Positions 17,880-29,903 are shown, numbered from the stretch's first letter. The stretch: 64,000 nt of DNA from an uncultured Opitutales bacterium (GCA_900548185.1 URJJ01000001.1:62001-126000), one strand, 5' to 3'. Translations and numbers: made by a program. The notes: generated by a model from the sequence alone, not told the origin.

Positions 17880-18503
17880 TTAAAAAAGCCCCCTGCGGGC
17901 GTTTCCAAGCGCAAATCCCGCCTCGTCGAGGCTTCCGAAGAGCGCGAGCGATTTCTTTATTATGAGGGCCGAGGCCAGGGCGTCGTATAGGGCGCAGTGC
18001 CATTTGGCCCTGCCGGGCGGACACATGGAAAGCGCCGCCGCGTCGAGCTCTTCAAGAAGCCCCAGGGCCGAGATTGCGCTTGAGAGCTTCTCGGAGTCAA
18101 GCCCCGGCATCAGCGCCTTGGCGGCGAGCCTTGAATCGAGCCACGGCCCCCACGCGAGGGTGTCGCCGCCCGACAGGAAATCCGGCACGCGCCCGGGGCT
18201 TGGTATGTGCGACCTTAAAAGCGAGTCCTCCGTATGGAAGCTGTGGGCCGCCAGAATCCCGCCCGCGCGCATCTCCGAGAAAAACCCGGCGTGGGATTCA
18301 AACGGGGGGTGGGCGGCCGCCTCCTCGTTTGTGATTCCGAAAAACGCCGCGTCTCTCGCCGATATTCTTGAGCGCGGGGCGCACATTGCAGTCTTTGCCG
18401 CGAACACCTCGCCCTCAAATAGCCCTGCGACGCCGAATTCGACTATGCCGAGGGATTTTGAGCCTTCAAAGTCTATCGCGTAAATCGGAACCGGGTTTTT
18501 CAT
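17880..18503 (-). CDS. Second, diverged DEDDh exonuclease-like protein
   Basis: IDFEGS near residues 10-15 supplies the first Asp/Glu pair, LAAHSFHTEDSLL resembles ExoII, and KWHCALYDALAS resembles ExoIII with His and Asp. The four acidic positions thus seem retained and it may be active. Between ExoI and ExoII it has an insertion, and the C-terminus (GSDEAGFALGNARRG-like) is unique. Its stop codon abuts the start of the next exonuclease gene, giving a two-gene operon of related nucleases. It lies 37 bases from the divergent HisN-like gene. Confidence 0.7.
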   Translation of the reverse strand: MKNPVPIYAIDFEGSKSLGIVEFGVAGLFEGEVFAAKTAMCAPRSRISARDAAFFGITNEEAAAHPPFESHAGFFSEMRAGGILAAHSFHTEDSLLRSHIPSPGRVPDFLSGGDTLAWGPWLDSRLAAKALMPGLDSEKLSSAISALGLLEELDAAALSMCPPGRAKWHCALYDALASALIIKKSLALFGSLDEAGFALGNARRGLF

Positions 18504-18540
18504 CTTGCAAAAATGCGAACTGCAAAAATCATTAAACTAT

Positions 18541-19320
18541 ATGCCCGAACCCGATTTCAAGAAATTTATGAACGGCCTTGCAGACATGAGCGGAGAGTAC
18601 ATCCGCTCCGAATTCGGCCGCTCCCACAAAATCGACACGAAGGCGGACTCCACCCCGGTGACCGAAGTGGACCGCAACACCGAAGAGATGCTTCGGCGCG
18701 AAATCATGCGGGCCTTTCCCGACCACGGAATCGTCGGCGAGGAATTCGGCAGCGTCAACCCGGGCGCGGAATGGCAGTGGGTGCTCGACCCCGTGGACGG
18801 CACAAAGTCCTTCATAACTGGCGTTCCGCTTTTCGGAACCCTCATCGCCCTCATGAGAAACGGTGCCTATGAATACGGCCTGATAGACCAGCCGGTGCTC
18901 CGCCAGCGGTGCCTGGGCGACAACAGGTCATGCCTTTTTAACGGTTCGCCCGCTTTTGCCGACTCCTCCCGCAAATCCCTGCGCGGCGCCACCGTCCTAA
19001 TATCCGACACCCGCGAGCCGCGCTTTCAAAACCGTTCCGCCGAGGGCTGGCGCAGGCTTGAGGACGAGGCGGGAATCCTGCGCTCGTGGGGCGACTGCTA
19101 CGGCTACATGCTCGTCTGCCGCTCGCTCGCGCACCTGATGCTCGACCCCGTTTTGGAAATATGGGATTTGGCAGCCCTAATCCCGTGCCTGCGCGGCGCG
19201 GGAGCTGCGGTTTCCGACTGGAACGGGGGCGAAAACTTCGGCCATTCAGGCGGGCTAGTTGCGGCGTGCACTCCCGAGCTTCTGGCCGAGGCCCTGAAAA
19301 CTGTCAATGCGGGCGTTTAA
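18541..19320 (+). CDS. hisN: Histidinol-phosphatase / inositol-monophosphatase family enzyme
   Basis: A metal-dependent (Mg/Li-sensitive) phosphatase. Motifs are ADSTPVTEVDRNTE (about 35-48), GEEFG (66-70), DPVDGTKSF (83-91) and the second-metal motif WDLAALIPCLRGAGA near 210-225. The stretch GVPLFGTLIALM and the overall likeness to HisN suggest histidinol-phosphatase, but inositol-1-phosphatase or another sugar-phosphate substrate is possible. The start at 18541 (MPEPDF) is preferred over 18505. No other his genes are nearby. Confidence 0.75.
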   Translation: MPEPDFKKFMNGLADMSGEYIRSEFGRSHKIDTKADSTPVTEVDRNTEEMLRREIMRAFPDHGIVGEEFGSVNPGAEWQWVLDPVDGTKSFITGVPLFGTLIALMRNGAYEYGLIDQPVLRQRCLGDNRSCLFNGSPAFADSSRKSLRGATVLISDTREPRFQNRSAEGWRRLEDEAGILRSWGDCYGYMLVCRSLAHLMLDPVLEIWDLAALIPCLRGAGAAVSDWNGGENFGHSGGLVAACTPELLAEALKTVNAGV

Positions 19321-19576
19321 GCCCCGGCGGGTCCGCTTTTGCCTTTTCGGGGCGCGCCCGGCCCTAGGGGGTACGGGCGTTTCTTGCGCGGGGCTTACCG
19401 CCGCGCGGTTCATACCTGACCGAGCCCCCTGCCTGCGCAGGGGGGCGTCATTTCCATGAACTTTAAAAGGCGCATGGATGCAGAACGCGGCGGTATACGC
19501 CAAGGGCCAAGGGCTGCGGGAAGCGTTCCGCGCTTTAAAATGCGTCCCGGCGGGCGGCGCTTCAATTCACCCGGTT

Positions 19577-20089
19577 TTACCCGCGCAAATTCCTGCCGCC
19601 GCCATGCTGCTGCGTGGAGCCGGCCGCAGAGTCCCTCCTTGCGCGCCTTCCGTCGGATATCCTCATGAAGGCGTAGGCTATGACGAAAAACTGGAGGCTT
19701 GTGGAAATCCCTTCCGGGGTCGAACTCATCGCGAAGTATTCAAAGAATCCGACGCCGCCTATGGGGTCGTCCCGCGTTGTGAAATACCACAAAAACATGA
19801 TGGAAGTGGCTGCAAAGAAATAGCCCGCAAAGGCGGGAACTAGCGCCAGCAGCCAGTTTTTCACAAATTTTGCCGCAATCTTGGCCGAGGCCAGAACCAG
19901 CCAGAAGTTCGCGAAAAACACGGCAAAGAAGACAGCCGCAAGCAGGGCGACGTATGCCGCCGAAAGCTGGAATATGGCGTCCTCCTGCATGAGGTAGAGG
20001 TCTATGAAGGCGATGGCTGAGCTCGCCGCCGCAGAGGCCGCAGCCGCAGGCAGGTAGCGGGCGTTTGCGATATGTCCTATTTTGTGCAT
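19577..20089 (-). CDS. Four-helix membrane protein of unknown function (170 aa)
   Basis: It has at least four hydrophobic segments: ASAAASSAIAFIDLYLM, AYVALLAAVFFAVFFANFWLV, WLLALVPAFAGYFFAATSIMF and the region around SLQFFVIAYAFM. The short C-terminal tail is basic (RRARRDS). A start at 20089 (MHKIGH) is chosen over 20107. I see no family motif. Confidence 0.6.
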   Translation of the reverse strand: MHKIGHIANARYLPAAAASAAASSAIAFIDLYLMQEDAIFQLSAAYVALLAAVFFAVFFANFWLVLASAKIAAKFVKNWLLALVPAFAGYFFAATSIMFLWYFTTRDDPIGGVGFFEYFAMSSTPEGISTSLQFFVIAYAFMRISDGRRARRDSAAGSTQQHGGGRNLRG

Positions 20090-20502
20090 CCTGTTAAAAG
20101 CTTTCAAAAAATCGGGCCGCGTTCAATTTAAAAAAAGGCGGCGGGAAAATGCCGGACAATTCCGCCTGGGCATTGCGGGCCGCAACCGGAAACCCGACAC
20201 CATATTTGACTTCCGGATGGCGGATGCGTTCAAATCGAATTTGCGCTTCGCCTCTCCGGAAATTTTTTGTTTACGGCGGGCATTTTGCGTTTCTTTTGGG
20301 GCATTCCAATCCATGTCAGTTCCTCAACCTATGTAGGTTCCAAAAGTAAATCCCGCCGCGCGCCATTGGTCCATGTCCGCCCCGAAAGTCTGTGAGCGTC
20401 AAGCCGCCTCATGGTCGGATTGCGCCTGCGTTTTTGTGCCTGCTAAAGCGCGGGCGCCATCCTTAATTTCATCGCGCGCGGGCCTGGAAGCGGCGCGGGG
20501 GG
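20090..20502. other. Intergenic region with dispersed repeat copy B
   Basis: About 410 bases without a credible gene. A copy of the dispersed repeat is at 20289-20319. Confidence 0.35.
20289..20319 (+). repeat. Dispersed repeat copy B
   Basis: TTTCTTTTGGGGCATTCCAA then TCCATGTCAG, same family as 10117-10146. Confidence 0.4.
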
Positions 20503-21984
20503 CTATTCGTCTCCGCCCGGCAGGCGGTCCAAAAATTCACGCAGCCTGGAGGCAGTTTCGGGGCCTATGCCGTCGGTTTCGGCAAGCTCTTCGGCTGTGG
20601 CCGCCCGGATTTTTGAAATCCCGCCGAATTTTTCGAGAAGCGCCGCCTTGCGCTTTTGGCCGAGGCCCTCGAAGTCGTCGAGAACGCTCTCCCTTATTCG
20701 CCTGCGCTGGAGGGCCTCGCGGTAGGAGTTTGCAAAGCGGTGGGCCTCGTCGCGCATGCGCTGGAGGAGCTTCAGGCCCTCGTTGTGGCGCGGCAGCAGT
20801 ATTTCGGCTGAATCGGAACAGACTATGGTTTCCTCGCGTTTCGCAAGCCCTATGACGGCCGGGCGCGGTATGCCCAGGGAGTCGAAGGCCTCCAGCGCCG
20901 AATGCACCTGGCCGAGGCCGCCGTCTATCACTACGAGGTCAGGCATGGGCCTTCCCTCGTCGCGCAGCCTGCCGTAGCGGCGCGATACGACCTCGCGCAT
21001 CGACGAATAGTCGTCGTTTGCCGTGTGGAGGCGGAAGCGGCGGTATTTGTTGTTTGCGGGAAGCCCCTCTTCAAAGCGCACCATCGAGGCCACGGTGTAG
21101 CTTCCGGATATGTGGGAAATGTCGAAACACTCCATCGAATGCGGCCGCCTTTCCATGGAGAGGGCAGCCGACAGCGCGACCAGGGCGCGCTCTGCCACCG
21201 CCTTTGTGGAGCGCGCGGGGTCGGCCTTGATTTCCCGCAGCTTGGAGGTCTGGCAGATTGCAAAAATTGCGTCCCTCAGCTTTGCGGCCCTTTCAAAGTT
21301 TTCCGCAGCCGCGGCCTCCTTCATCTTCTCCTCAAGGTCCGCCAGTATTTCGCCAGTCTGGTTGTTCAGAAATTCCAGAGCCGCGCGCACGCGCTCCGCA
21401 TACTCGTCCGCCGTGACTATGTTTTTTGACTTGAATATGTCGGCGCGGGCGTCGTCGTAGAGCTTCCACGTCCCGCCGCCCAGGTCCGTCGGGCGGGTGT
21501 CCGATGAGATTATGCCGAAGTCCTTTTTTAGCTGGTTTATGGCGGAGCGCAGGGCTGCGGGGTTGAGGTAGGGGCCGTAGTACAGGGCGCCGTCATCCTT
21601 TGCGCTGCGGCAGAACGTGAAGCGCGGGAGGTCTCGGAAGGTTTCGACTTTAAGAAGGAGGAAGTTCTTGTCGTCGCGCTCCAGGGTGTTGTAGCGCGGC
21701 TTCCACCTTTTTATAAGTTTGCTTTCGAGTATCAGCGCCTCCGCCTCGCTCTTTGCGCGTATGAATTCAAAGTCGGCAATAGAGGCTATCATCGAGGCTA
21801 TTTTCGGCGAATAGGCGCGCTCGGCCGCGTTTGCCATGAAATAGTGCGAGACACGCCTTTTAAGGTTCACGGCTTTCCCTATGTATATTATCTGGCCGAA
21901 GCGGTCCTTCATGAGGTACACGCCGCTCGACTCCGGCAGCCGCCTTATCCTCTCTTTCAGCGTGAGCTTCTCTTCCGAATCCAT
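20503..21984 (-). CDS. uvrC: Excinuclease ABC subunit C
   Basis: Makes the dual incision in nucleotide-excision repair with UvrA/UvrB. In order: GIY-YIG nuclease (GVYLMKDRFGQIIYIGKA, about 20-37), a UVR motif (ILADLEEKMKEAAAAENFER, about 213-232), the UvrC RNase-H-like domain (CFDISHISGSYTVASMV and VVIDGGLGQVHSALEA) and a C-terminal helix-hairpin-helix pair (LLEKFGGISKIRAA, TDGIGPETASRLREF). Length 493 aa is shorter than the E. coli protein (about 610) but all domains remain; the linker parts are reduced. It starts 12 bases after mutS, so both are one repair operon. Confidence 0.95.
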   Translation of the reverse strand: MDSEEKLTLKERIRRLPESSGVYLMKDRFGQIIYIGKAVNLKRRVSHYFMANAAERAYSPKIASMIASIADFEFIRAKSEAEALILESKLIKRWKPRYNTLERDDKNFLLLKVETFRDLPRFTFCRSAKDDGALYYGPYLNPAALRSAINQLKKDFGIISSDTRPTDLGGGTWKLYDDARADIFKSKNIVTADEYAERVRAALEFLNNQTGEILADLEEKMKEAAAAENFERAAKLRDAIFAICQTSKLREIKADPARSTKAVAERALVALSAALSMERRPHSMECFDISHISGSYTVASMVRFEEGLPANNKYRRFRLHTANDDYSSMREVVSRRYGRLRDEGRPMPDLVVIDGGLGQVHSALEAFDSLGIPRPAVIGLAKREETIVCSDSAEILLPRHNEGLKLLQRMRDEAHRFANSYREALQRRRIRESVLDDFEGLGQKRKAALLEKFGGISKIRAATAEELAETDGIGPETASRLREFLDRLPGGDE

Positions 21985-21996
21985 GGCCCGAATCCG

Positions 21997-24555
21997 TCAA
22001 AAAAGCGACATCTGGCGCGAGTCCCAGTCCGACTGCCGGCGCTTGGCCCGGGCGGGGGAGGCGCGCCTGAGGCTGTCTTCAAGGTGCCTTTTTACCGCGT
22101 CCCCGCCGGCTTCGAGTTCCGCCAGAATTTCCTTGGCGCGCCCTATGACTTCGGCAGGCAGGCCCGCGAGCCGCGCCACCTGTATGCCGTAGGACCTGTC
22201 GGCGGCCCCGCGCTCTATCTTGCGGATGAATATTATTTCGTCGTTCCACTCCTTCACCGCCACCCGGCAGTTTACGAGCCTTGCCAGCTCCCCCTCAAGC
22301 TTCGTCAGCTCGTGGTAGTGGGTTGCAAAGAGCGTTTTCGGGCCGCAGTCGCCGCCGCCGTGGAGGTATTCTACGACGCCCCAGGCGATGCTCAGGCCGT
22401 CGTAAGTGCTTGTGCCGCGCCCGATTTCGTCGAGTATTATGAGCGACTTTGCAGTTGCGTTATTTAAAATGTTCGCGGTCTCGTTCATTTCGACCATGAA
22501 AGTCGAATTCCCCCTCGCAAGCTCGTCGCTGGCTCCGACGCGGCTGAAAATCCTGTCAACCACGCCTATTTTGCACGAGCTTGCCGGGACGAACGAGCCG
22601 GTCTGGGCGAGGAGGGCTATCAGCGCAACCTGCCTTATGTAGGTGGATTTGCCCGCCATGTTCGGGCCGGTTATGACGGCTATCTGCTCGCGGGATGAGG
22701 AGAGGGAGGTGTCGTTTGGCACGAAGGACTTCGTGCGCGATGCGCCCGCCTTTTTCAGCACCTGTTCGACCACCGGATGGCGCCCGTCCTCGATGAATAT
22801 GGAGTCCGATTCGTCAACTTCGGGCCTGCAATAGTCCCATTCCCGGGCCAGTTCCGCCCATCCCCGGAATACGTCCGCCTCGGCCACGACTTCCGAGGCG
22901 CGCATCAGCCGGGCGGAATATTCCAGAACGCGCCCCACGACTTCCGCAAAAATTGCGTCCTCGCGCTCCGTCGCGGCCACCTCGCTGTGGAGTATCTCCT
23001 TTTCCTTGCGGCGCAGGTCCTCGGTTGTGTAGCGCTCCGCGTTTGTCATGGTCTGGCGGCGGATGTAGTGCGGCGGCACAAGGTCCAGGTTGGATTTTGT
23101 GACCTCTATGAAATATCCGAAGGCGCCGTTGTACTTTATGCGCAGGTTTTTTATTCCGGTTGCAATCTGCTCGTCCCGTTCTAGGTTGGCCAGCCACGTC
23201 TTTGAATCCCGGCCCATGAGGCGGAGGCTGTCGAGTTCAGGGTCGAAGCCGTCCCGTATGGCGCCTCCGTCCTGGATTTTTGCAGGGAGGTCGTCCGCGA
23301 GCGCGCGGGAAAGGTAGTCCTCCAGCTCCGAGAAGCCCCCCAGGGCGTCCGCCGCGCCGGAGACGGACGGCGAGAGTATCCGGGAGAGGGCGTCCCTCAT
23401 CGGGGAAAGCTGCCTAATCGAAAAAAGCAGGGCGCCGAGCTCCCTGGGCGAGCGCATCCTGTTCTGGAGCCTGCCGAGAATCCTGGGGATGTCGCGGACG
23501 TTTTTCAGGTACTGGCCGAGTTCGGCGGATTCGGAGGGGGCCGAGTAAAAGTCCCAGACGCAGTCCTGCCTGCGCTTTATTTCGGCGATGTCCAGGGTGG
23601 GGGAGGCAAGGAAGGATTCGAGCAGGCGCGCGCCCATTGGGGTCGAAGTCCTGTCAACCGCGTCAAGCAGGCTGCCTTCGCGGCCGCCGGAGGTCGAGCG
23701 GAAAATCTCAAGGTTTCGCTGCGTGGCCGCGTCGACCAGGAGGCGCTTTTCAGTAGCAAGCTTGCGTATGGAGCGCAGGTTCTCGGGTTTACCGCGCAGG
23801 TTTTCGGTAGCGTAAAAGACTATCGCGCCGGCGGGGCCGAGAACCCTGTCGCAGGGCGCTATGCCGAAGCCTTCCAGCGAGAGCACCCCGAGAGTCTCGC
23901 GCACGAGGGCGTCGGCGTAGGCCGGGTCGAAGCGGTAGTCGGGCAGGCGCGTGACCGGGCGCAGGTCGGCGAGGCTTCTGAAAATCGCGTTCCAGCCGCA
24001 CAGGGCTTCGTCGTCCTTCCACTTGTCGGATTCGCCCTCGGGGAGGAGGAGCTCCTTGGGGTCTATGGCGTTCAGTACGGACAGGAAGTTTTCGGGGTTT
24101 GAAAAGTCGGCGCAGTTGAACTCCCCGGTCGAAAGGTCCAGCCACGACGCCTGGAGGGAGCGGTCCTTTAGGATGTTGAAGGCCAGGATGTAGCTTCCGG
24201 AGCGGCTGTCGAGCTGGTTGTCCTCCAGCATGGTTCCGGGGGTCAGTATGCGGCTGATGGACCGCTTTACGAGCTTGCCCGCGCGCGGGATTTCGTCCTG
24301 CTCGCATATCGCGACCTTCTTGCCCGCCGCCAGGAGCTTTGGAAGGTACTGGGCCGCAGCGTGGTAGGGTATGCCCGCCATCGGGTAGTTCGAGCGCTTT
24401 GTAAGGGTGATGCCGAGTATGGGGGCGCATTCCACGGCGTCGTCGTAGAACATCTCGTAGAAGTCGCCGAGCCGGAAGAGGAGCGCGGTGTCCTTGGGAA
24501 GGGCCCTGCGGCACTCCCAATACTGCTCCATCATTGGCGTCTGCTTTTCTTTCAT
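21997..24555 (-). CDS. mutS: DNA mismatch repair protein MutS
   Basis: Recognises mispairs and loops and signals repair as an ATP-driven sliding clamp. The mismatch-reading motif is FYEMF (in GDFYEMFYDD, about residues 31-35). The C-terminal ATPase has Walker A GPNMAGKSTYIRQ, Walker B LIILDEIGRGTSTYDG and a FATHYHEL signature. Length 852 aa is normal. The start at 24555 (MKEKQTPMMEQYWE) is the usual family start. The C-terminal tail after VIGRAKEILAELE is short and basic. It is co-transcribed with uvrC; no mutL is in the window. Confidence 0.97.
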   Translation of the reverse strand: MKEKQTPMMEQYWECRRALPKDTALLFRLGDFYEMFYDDAVECAPILGITLTKRSNYPMAGIPYHAAAQYLPKLLAAGKKVAICEQDEIPRAGKLVKRSISRILTPGTMLEDNQLDSRSGSYILAFNILKDRSLQASWLDLSTGEFNCADFSNPENFLSVLNAIDPKELLLPEGESDKWKDDEALCGWNAIFRSLADLRPVTRLPDYRFDPAYADALVRETLGVLSLEGFGIAPCDRVLGPAGAIVFYATENLRGKPENLRSIRKLATEKRLLVDAATQRNLEIFRSTSGGREGSLLDAVDRTSTPMGARLLESFLASPTLDIAEIKRRQDCVWDFYSAPSESAELGQYLKNVRDIPRILGRLQNRMRSPRELGALLFSIRQLSPMRDALSRILSPSVSGAADALGGFSELEDYLSRALADDLPAKIQDGGAIRDGFDPELDSLRLMGRDSKTWLANLERDEQIATGIKNLRIKYNGAFGYFIEVTKSNLDLVPPHYIRRQTMTNAERYTTEDLRRKEKEILHSEVAATEREDAIFAEVVGRVLEYSARLMRASEVVAEADVFRGWAELAREWDYCRPEVDESDSIFIEDGRHPVVEQVLKKAGASRTKSFVPNDTSLSSSREQIAVITGPNMAGKSTYIRQVALIALLAQTGSFVPASSCKIGVVDRIFSRVGASDELARGNSTFMVEMNETANILNNATAKSLIILDEIGRGTSTYDGLSIAWGVVEYLHGGGDCGPKTLFATHYHELTKLEGELARLVNCRVAVKEWNDEIIFIRKIERGAADRSYGIQVARLAGLPAEVIGRAKEILAELEAGGDAVKRHLEDSLRRASPARAKRRQSDWDSRQMSLF

Positions 24556-24712
24556 CGTTATCGGGCGACTTTCGCAAATTCGTATGAAAATTGCCAACAA
24601 AAAACCGCGTTGCGGGCTTTTTATCCTCTATTGCGCAATAGTTGGGCGGGGAGGTTGAACGGTATGCGCAAACAGGGGGCTCCCCGCCGGGCGGCCTCCC
24701 GCTGCGGGGCGC

Positions 24713-24742
24713 AAAAAAGCCGCGGCCGTTTGGGGCCGCGGC
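24713..24742 (-). terminator. Terminator of clpB
   Basis: On the minus strand GCCGCGGCC and GGCCGCGGC form a 9-bp stem with a 6-nt loop, followed by TTTTTT. Confidence 0.85.
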
Positions 24743-24758
24743 ATGGGGGGAAGGCGGG

Positions 24759-27320
<2,562 letters not shown>

Positions 27321-27916
27321 ATGCCTGACAGTTTTAGCACAGTGTGTGCCAGTTTTTTATATGTTGAAATTCAATGGATTGCGAAAACAGGTTTCGCGAA
27401 CATTGCGCCGGGCGGGGCAAAATTTCCCGCATTGGGCGACATTTTGTCGCGCCCGCGCCTTGGATTTATATCGGAAGCTTCGCCGCCTGCAAAACAGATT
27501 TATTTCCGCATTTGTCATTCCGGCAAAGCCCGGCAAGTACGGCTTGCCGCCATGCGGCGCATTCGGAGGGAGCCTTTGGGGAAGTTCCGCAGCCTTCGGG
27601 GGGGGGGCTTTTCAGAAAGCATAATGTGCGGAAGGGCTTTCAAACATGCGCCTGGCAGCGTCCGCATCCCCGCAGTTTCGGGCTTTGCGCCCGCCCGGGA
27701 GGCAAGTCCGCAGTCGGGGGGGCGGCTGCGGGGCTTTTTTCCTAAAGCGGAAGGCGGGCGATTCCGCAGCTATGCCATGGCGCATTTTTTATTCTGCCGG
27801 GAGGCAAGTTTGTGCTTGAATCCGGGCATAGGTGCGTTTTGAAATCGCGGCAATTCGCTTTATATGCGCAAATGCGCCCCCGCGCGGCGGCCGTTTCCGC
27901 AAGCGGAATTCCGAAT
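27321..27916. other. Divergent intergenic region clpB / MFS gene
   Basis: About 600 bases. Next to clpB lies a short inverted repeat (27336-27351). The rest contains GC-rich fragments and poly-G (27600) with no supported gene; the open frames lack start signals. Confidence 0.35.
27336..27351 (-). promoter_or_regulatory. Inverted repeat / sigma-54-like element before clpB
   Basis: On the minus strand TGGCACACACTGTGCT has GG and GC at the spacing of a -24/-12 element (TGGCAC-N5-gTGCT, one mismatch to TTGCW). It also contains GCACA-N3-TGTGC as an inverted repeat. It ends 15 bases before the ATG, so a leader would be almost absent; an operator is equally possible. It is not a CIRCE element. Confidence 0.3.
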
Positions 27917-29095
27917 ATGAAAAAAAGCCTGATTGCGCTCGCCTTGGGAACCCTCGCACTGGGGGTGGCCGAATTTGTGATGATGGGGATACTTCCCAAT
28001 GTCGCATCCGACATGGGGGTGCCGATACCGACTGCCGGTTATCTGGTGTCGGCCTACGCCATAGGCGTATGCGTAGGCGCTCCCGCGCTCGTCCTGGCGC
28101 GGAGGCACCCGCTGAAGAATATAATTCTCGCCCTCGTCTGCATAATAATGCTGGGCAACCTCTGCGCGGCCATAGCCCCGACTTTTGAATTCATGATGTT
28201 TTCGCGCTTCATTTCCGGCCTCCCGCACGGGGCGTATTTCGGGGTCGGGTCGATAATCGCGGAGAAGCTGGCCGGGCGGGGGATGGCATCGCGGGCGGTC
28301 TCCACAATGATAGCGGGCATGACAGTGGCAAACCTTCTGGGCGTTCCCCTCGGCACCTACCTCAGTTCTTCGGTCTCCTGGCGCATACCGTTTTTTGTGA
28401 TAGGCGCGTTCGGCTGCCTCGTGCTCTACTGCATCTGGAAGTGGGTGCCGCAGGTGGAATCTCTCCCGGACACCGGCTTCAGGGGCCAGTTCCGCTTCCT
28501 TAAATCCCCGGCCCCGTGGCTTCTGATAGGGGCCACGATGTTTGGAAACGGCAGCGTATTCTGCTGGTACAGCTATATCACGCCCCTCCTTACGAAGGTT
28601 TCGGGATTCCAGCCGGGCATGATAACGCCCCTCATGGTCCTCGCGGGCGCGGGGATGGTCGCCGGCAACCTTATAAGCGGAAGGCTCTCCGACAGGTTTA
28701 TGCCGGCCCGCGTCGCATCGTGCGTCCAGCTTTGCATATCCGCCGTTCTCCTTTTGATATTTTTCTTCGCGCAGGTCGGCTGGCTTTCCGTTGCGCTCAT
28801 GTGCGCATGCACGGCCTGCCTGTTTGCCCTTGGCAGCCCCCAGCAGGTTCTCCTGAACCGTTTCTCTAAGGGCGGGGAGCTTCTGGGGGCCGCGAGCGCG
28901 CAGGTCGCGTTCAACCTAGGCAACGCCCTCGGGGCCTATGCGGGCGCCTCGGTTTTGTCGGCGGGCTTCGGATACCGCTATCCGGCGCTGGTGGGCGTTC
29001 CGTTTTCGCTCATGGGGTTCGCATTTCTCGCGTACTTTTTTGTAAAATACGAACGCCCGGCCTATGCGGGCGCAGATGCCGGCGCGGGAGTCTGA
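27917..29095 (+). CDS. MFS transporter, DHA1/AraJ-like exporter
   Basis: A 12-helix major-facilitator permease of 392 aa, of the sugar-efflux/AraJ-PbuE-like class. The loop 2-3 signature is GAPALVLARRHPLKN and the central region GLPHGAYFGVG is typical of AraJ-type members. Motif C-like GMTVANLLGVPLGTYLS sits in helix 5. The substrate (drug, nucleoside or sugar) cannot be assigned. The start at 27917 (MKKSLIALALG) is chosen; the upstream part of the frame is Pro/Arg background. The SGNH gene follows at 29229 with 133 bases between. Confidence 0.85.
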   Translation: MKKSLIALALGTLALGVAEFVMMGILPNVASDMGVPIPTAGYLVSAYAIGVCVGAPALVLARRHPLKNIILALVCIIMLGNLCAAIAPTFEFMMFSRFISGLPHGAYFGVGSIIAEKLAGRGMASRAVSTMIAGMTVANLLGVPLGTYLSSSVSWRIPFFVIGAFGCLVLYCIWKWVPQVESLPDTGFRGQFRFLKSPAPWLLIGATMFGNGSVFCWYSYITPLLTKVSGFQPGMITPLMVLAGAGMVAGNLISGRLSDRFMPARVASCVQLCISAVLLLIFFFAQVGWLSVALMCACTACLFALGSPQQVLLNRFSKGGELLGAASAQVAFNLGNALGAYAGASVLSAGFGYRYPALVGVPFSLMGFAFLAYFFVKYERPAYAGADAGAGV

Positions 29096-29228
29096 ATTTT
29101 TTGGGCTTTCCAAAACCGGGGCAGGGGAGAAGGCGGGGCTTCCGGCGAAGCCAGCACGGGTGGTGAAAACTGCGTTCCCGGCCTTTATGGCTTGCATTTC
29201 GCGCGCCGGGCGGCGTAGCATAAAAGGC

Positions 29229-29903
29229 ATGAAAAGGCTCTCATTGTTTGCGGCGGCCGTGTCCGCCTGTCTTTTGACTTTCCCGTATTTTGCCCAGTGC
29301 GCAACCTGGGCGAATGTCGAACGCTACGCGCAGGCGAACGCCGCCGTCAAGTCCGCGCCCGCCGCAGTCTTTATGGGCGACTCCATAACGGACGGCTGGT
29401 ACGGCAACGACAGGGAGTTTTTTGAAAAGAACGGCTTTGCCGGCCGCGGCATAAGCGGGCAGGTTACAAGCCAGATGCTCGTGCGCTTCCGCCCGGACGT
29501 AATCGACCTGAAGCCTACGCGCGTTTTCATCCTGGCCGGCACGAACGACATTGCGGGAAATAACGGCCCCGTTTCGCTTGAAACTGTCGCCGGAAACATA
29601 GAGTCTATGTGCGAGCTAGCGCGCCTGAAGGGGATAAAGCCCGTCATATGCTCCGTCTTGCCCGCCGCCGAATACAAGTGGCGCAAGTCGATAACTGACG
29701 TCCCCCGGAAGATTGAGAAGCTCAATTCGATGCTCAAATCAATCGCGGAGAAAAACGGCTACGGATACCTCGACTACCACTCCGCGCTGCGGGATGAACG
29801 TGGCGGCCTTTCGGAGGAAAATTCCGGCGACGGCGTGCACCCGACAAAAGCCTGCTTCAAGATTATGGAGGCCATGGTGCTGGACTACCTCGGCAAAAAC
29901 TGA
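29229..29903 (+). CDS. Secreted SGNH/GDSL hydrolase
   Basis: An esterase/acetylhydrolase, probably deacetylating carbohydrates. Signal peptide about 1-24. Block I is GDSIT (Ser in VFMGDSITDGW), block II has GISGQ, block III is GTNDI, and block V is DGVHPT with Asp and His. The GDSITDGW-GISGQ-AGTND-DGVHP combination is that of PVC/Bacteroides platelet-activating-factor acetylhydrolase-like or carbohydrate-esterase members. Length 224 aa. Immediately upstream is the MFS gene; the spacing is long enough for its own promoter. Confidence 0.85.
   Translation: MKRLSLFAAAVSACLLTFPYFAQCATWANVERYAQANAAVKSAPAAVFMGDSITDGWYGNDREFFEKNGFAGRGISGQVTSQMLVRFRPDVIDLKPTRVFILAGTNDIAGNNGPVSLETVAGNIESMCELARLKGIKPVICSVLPAAEYKWRKSITDVPRKIEKLNSMLKSIAEKNGYGYLDYHSALRDERGGLSEENSGDGVHPTKACFKIMEAMVLDYLGKN

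Noticed and set aside
19421..19450. Terminator after the HisN-like gene at CCCCCTGCCTGCGCAGGGGG
   Set aside because: The stem is good but no T run follows on either strand.
27321..27360. CIRCE/HrcA operator before clpB
   Set aside because: TTAGCAC is present but is not followed by the TC-N9-GAGTGCTAA needed for CIRCE.
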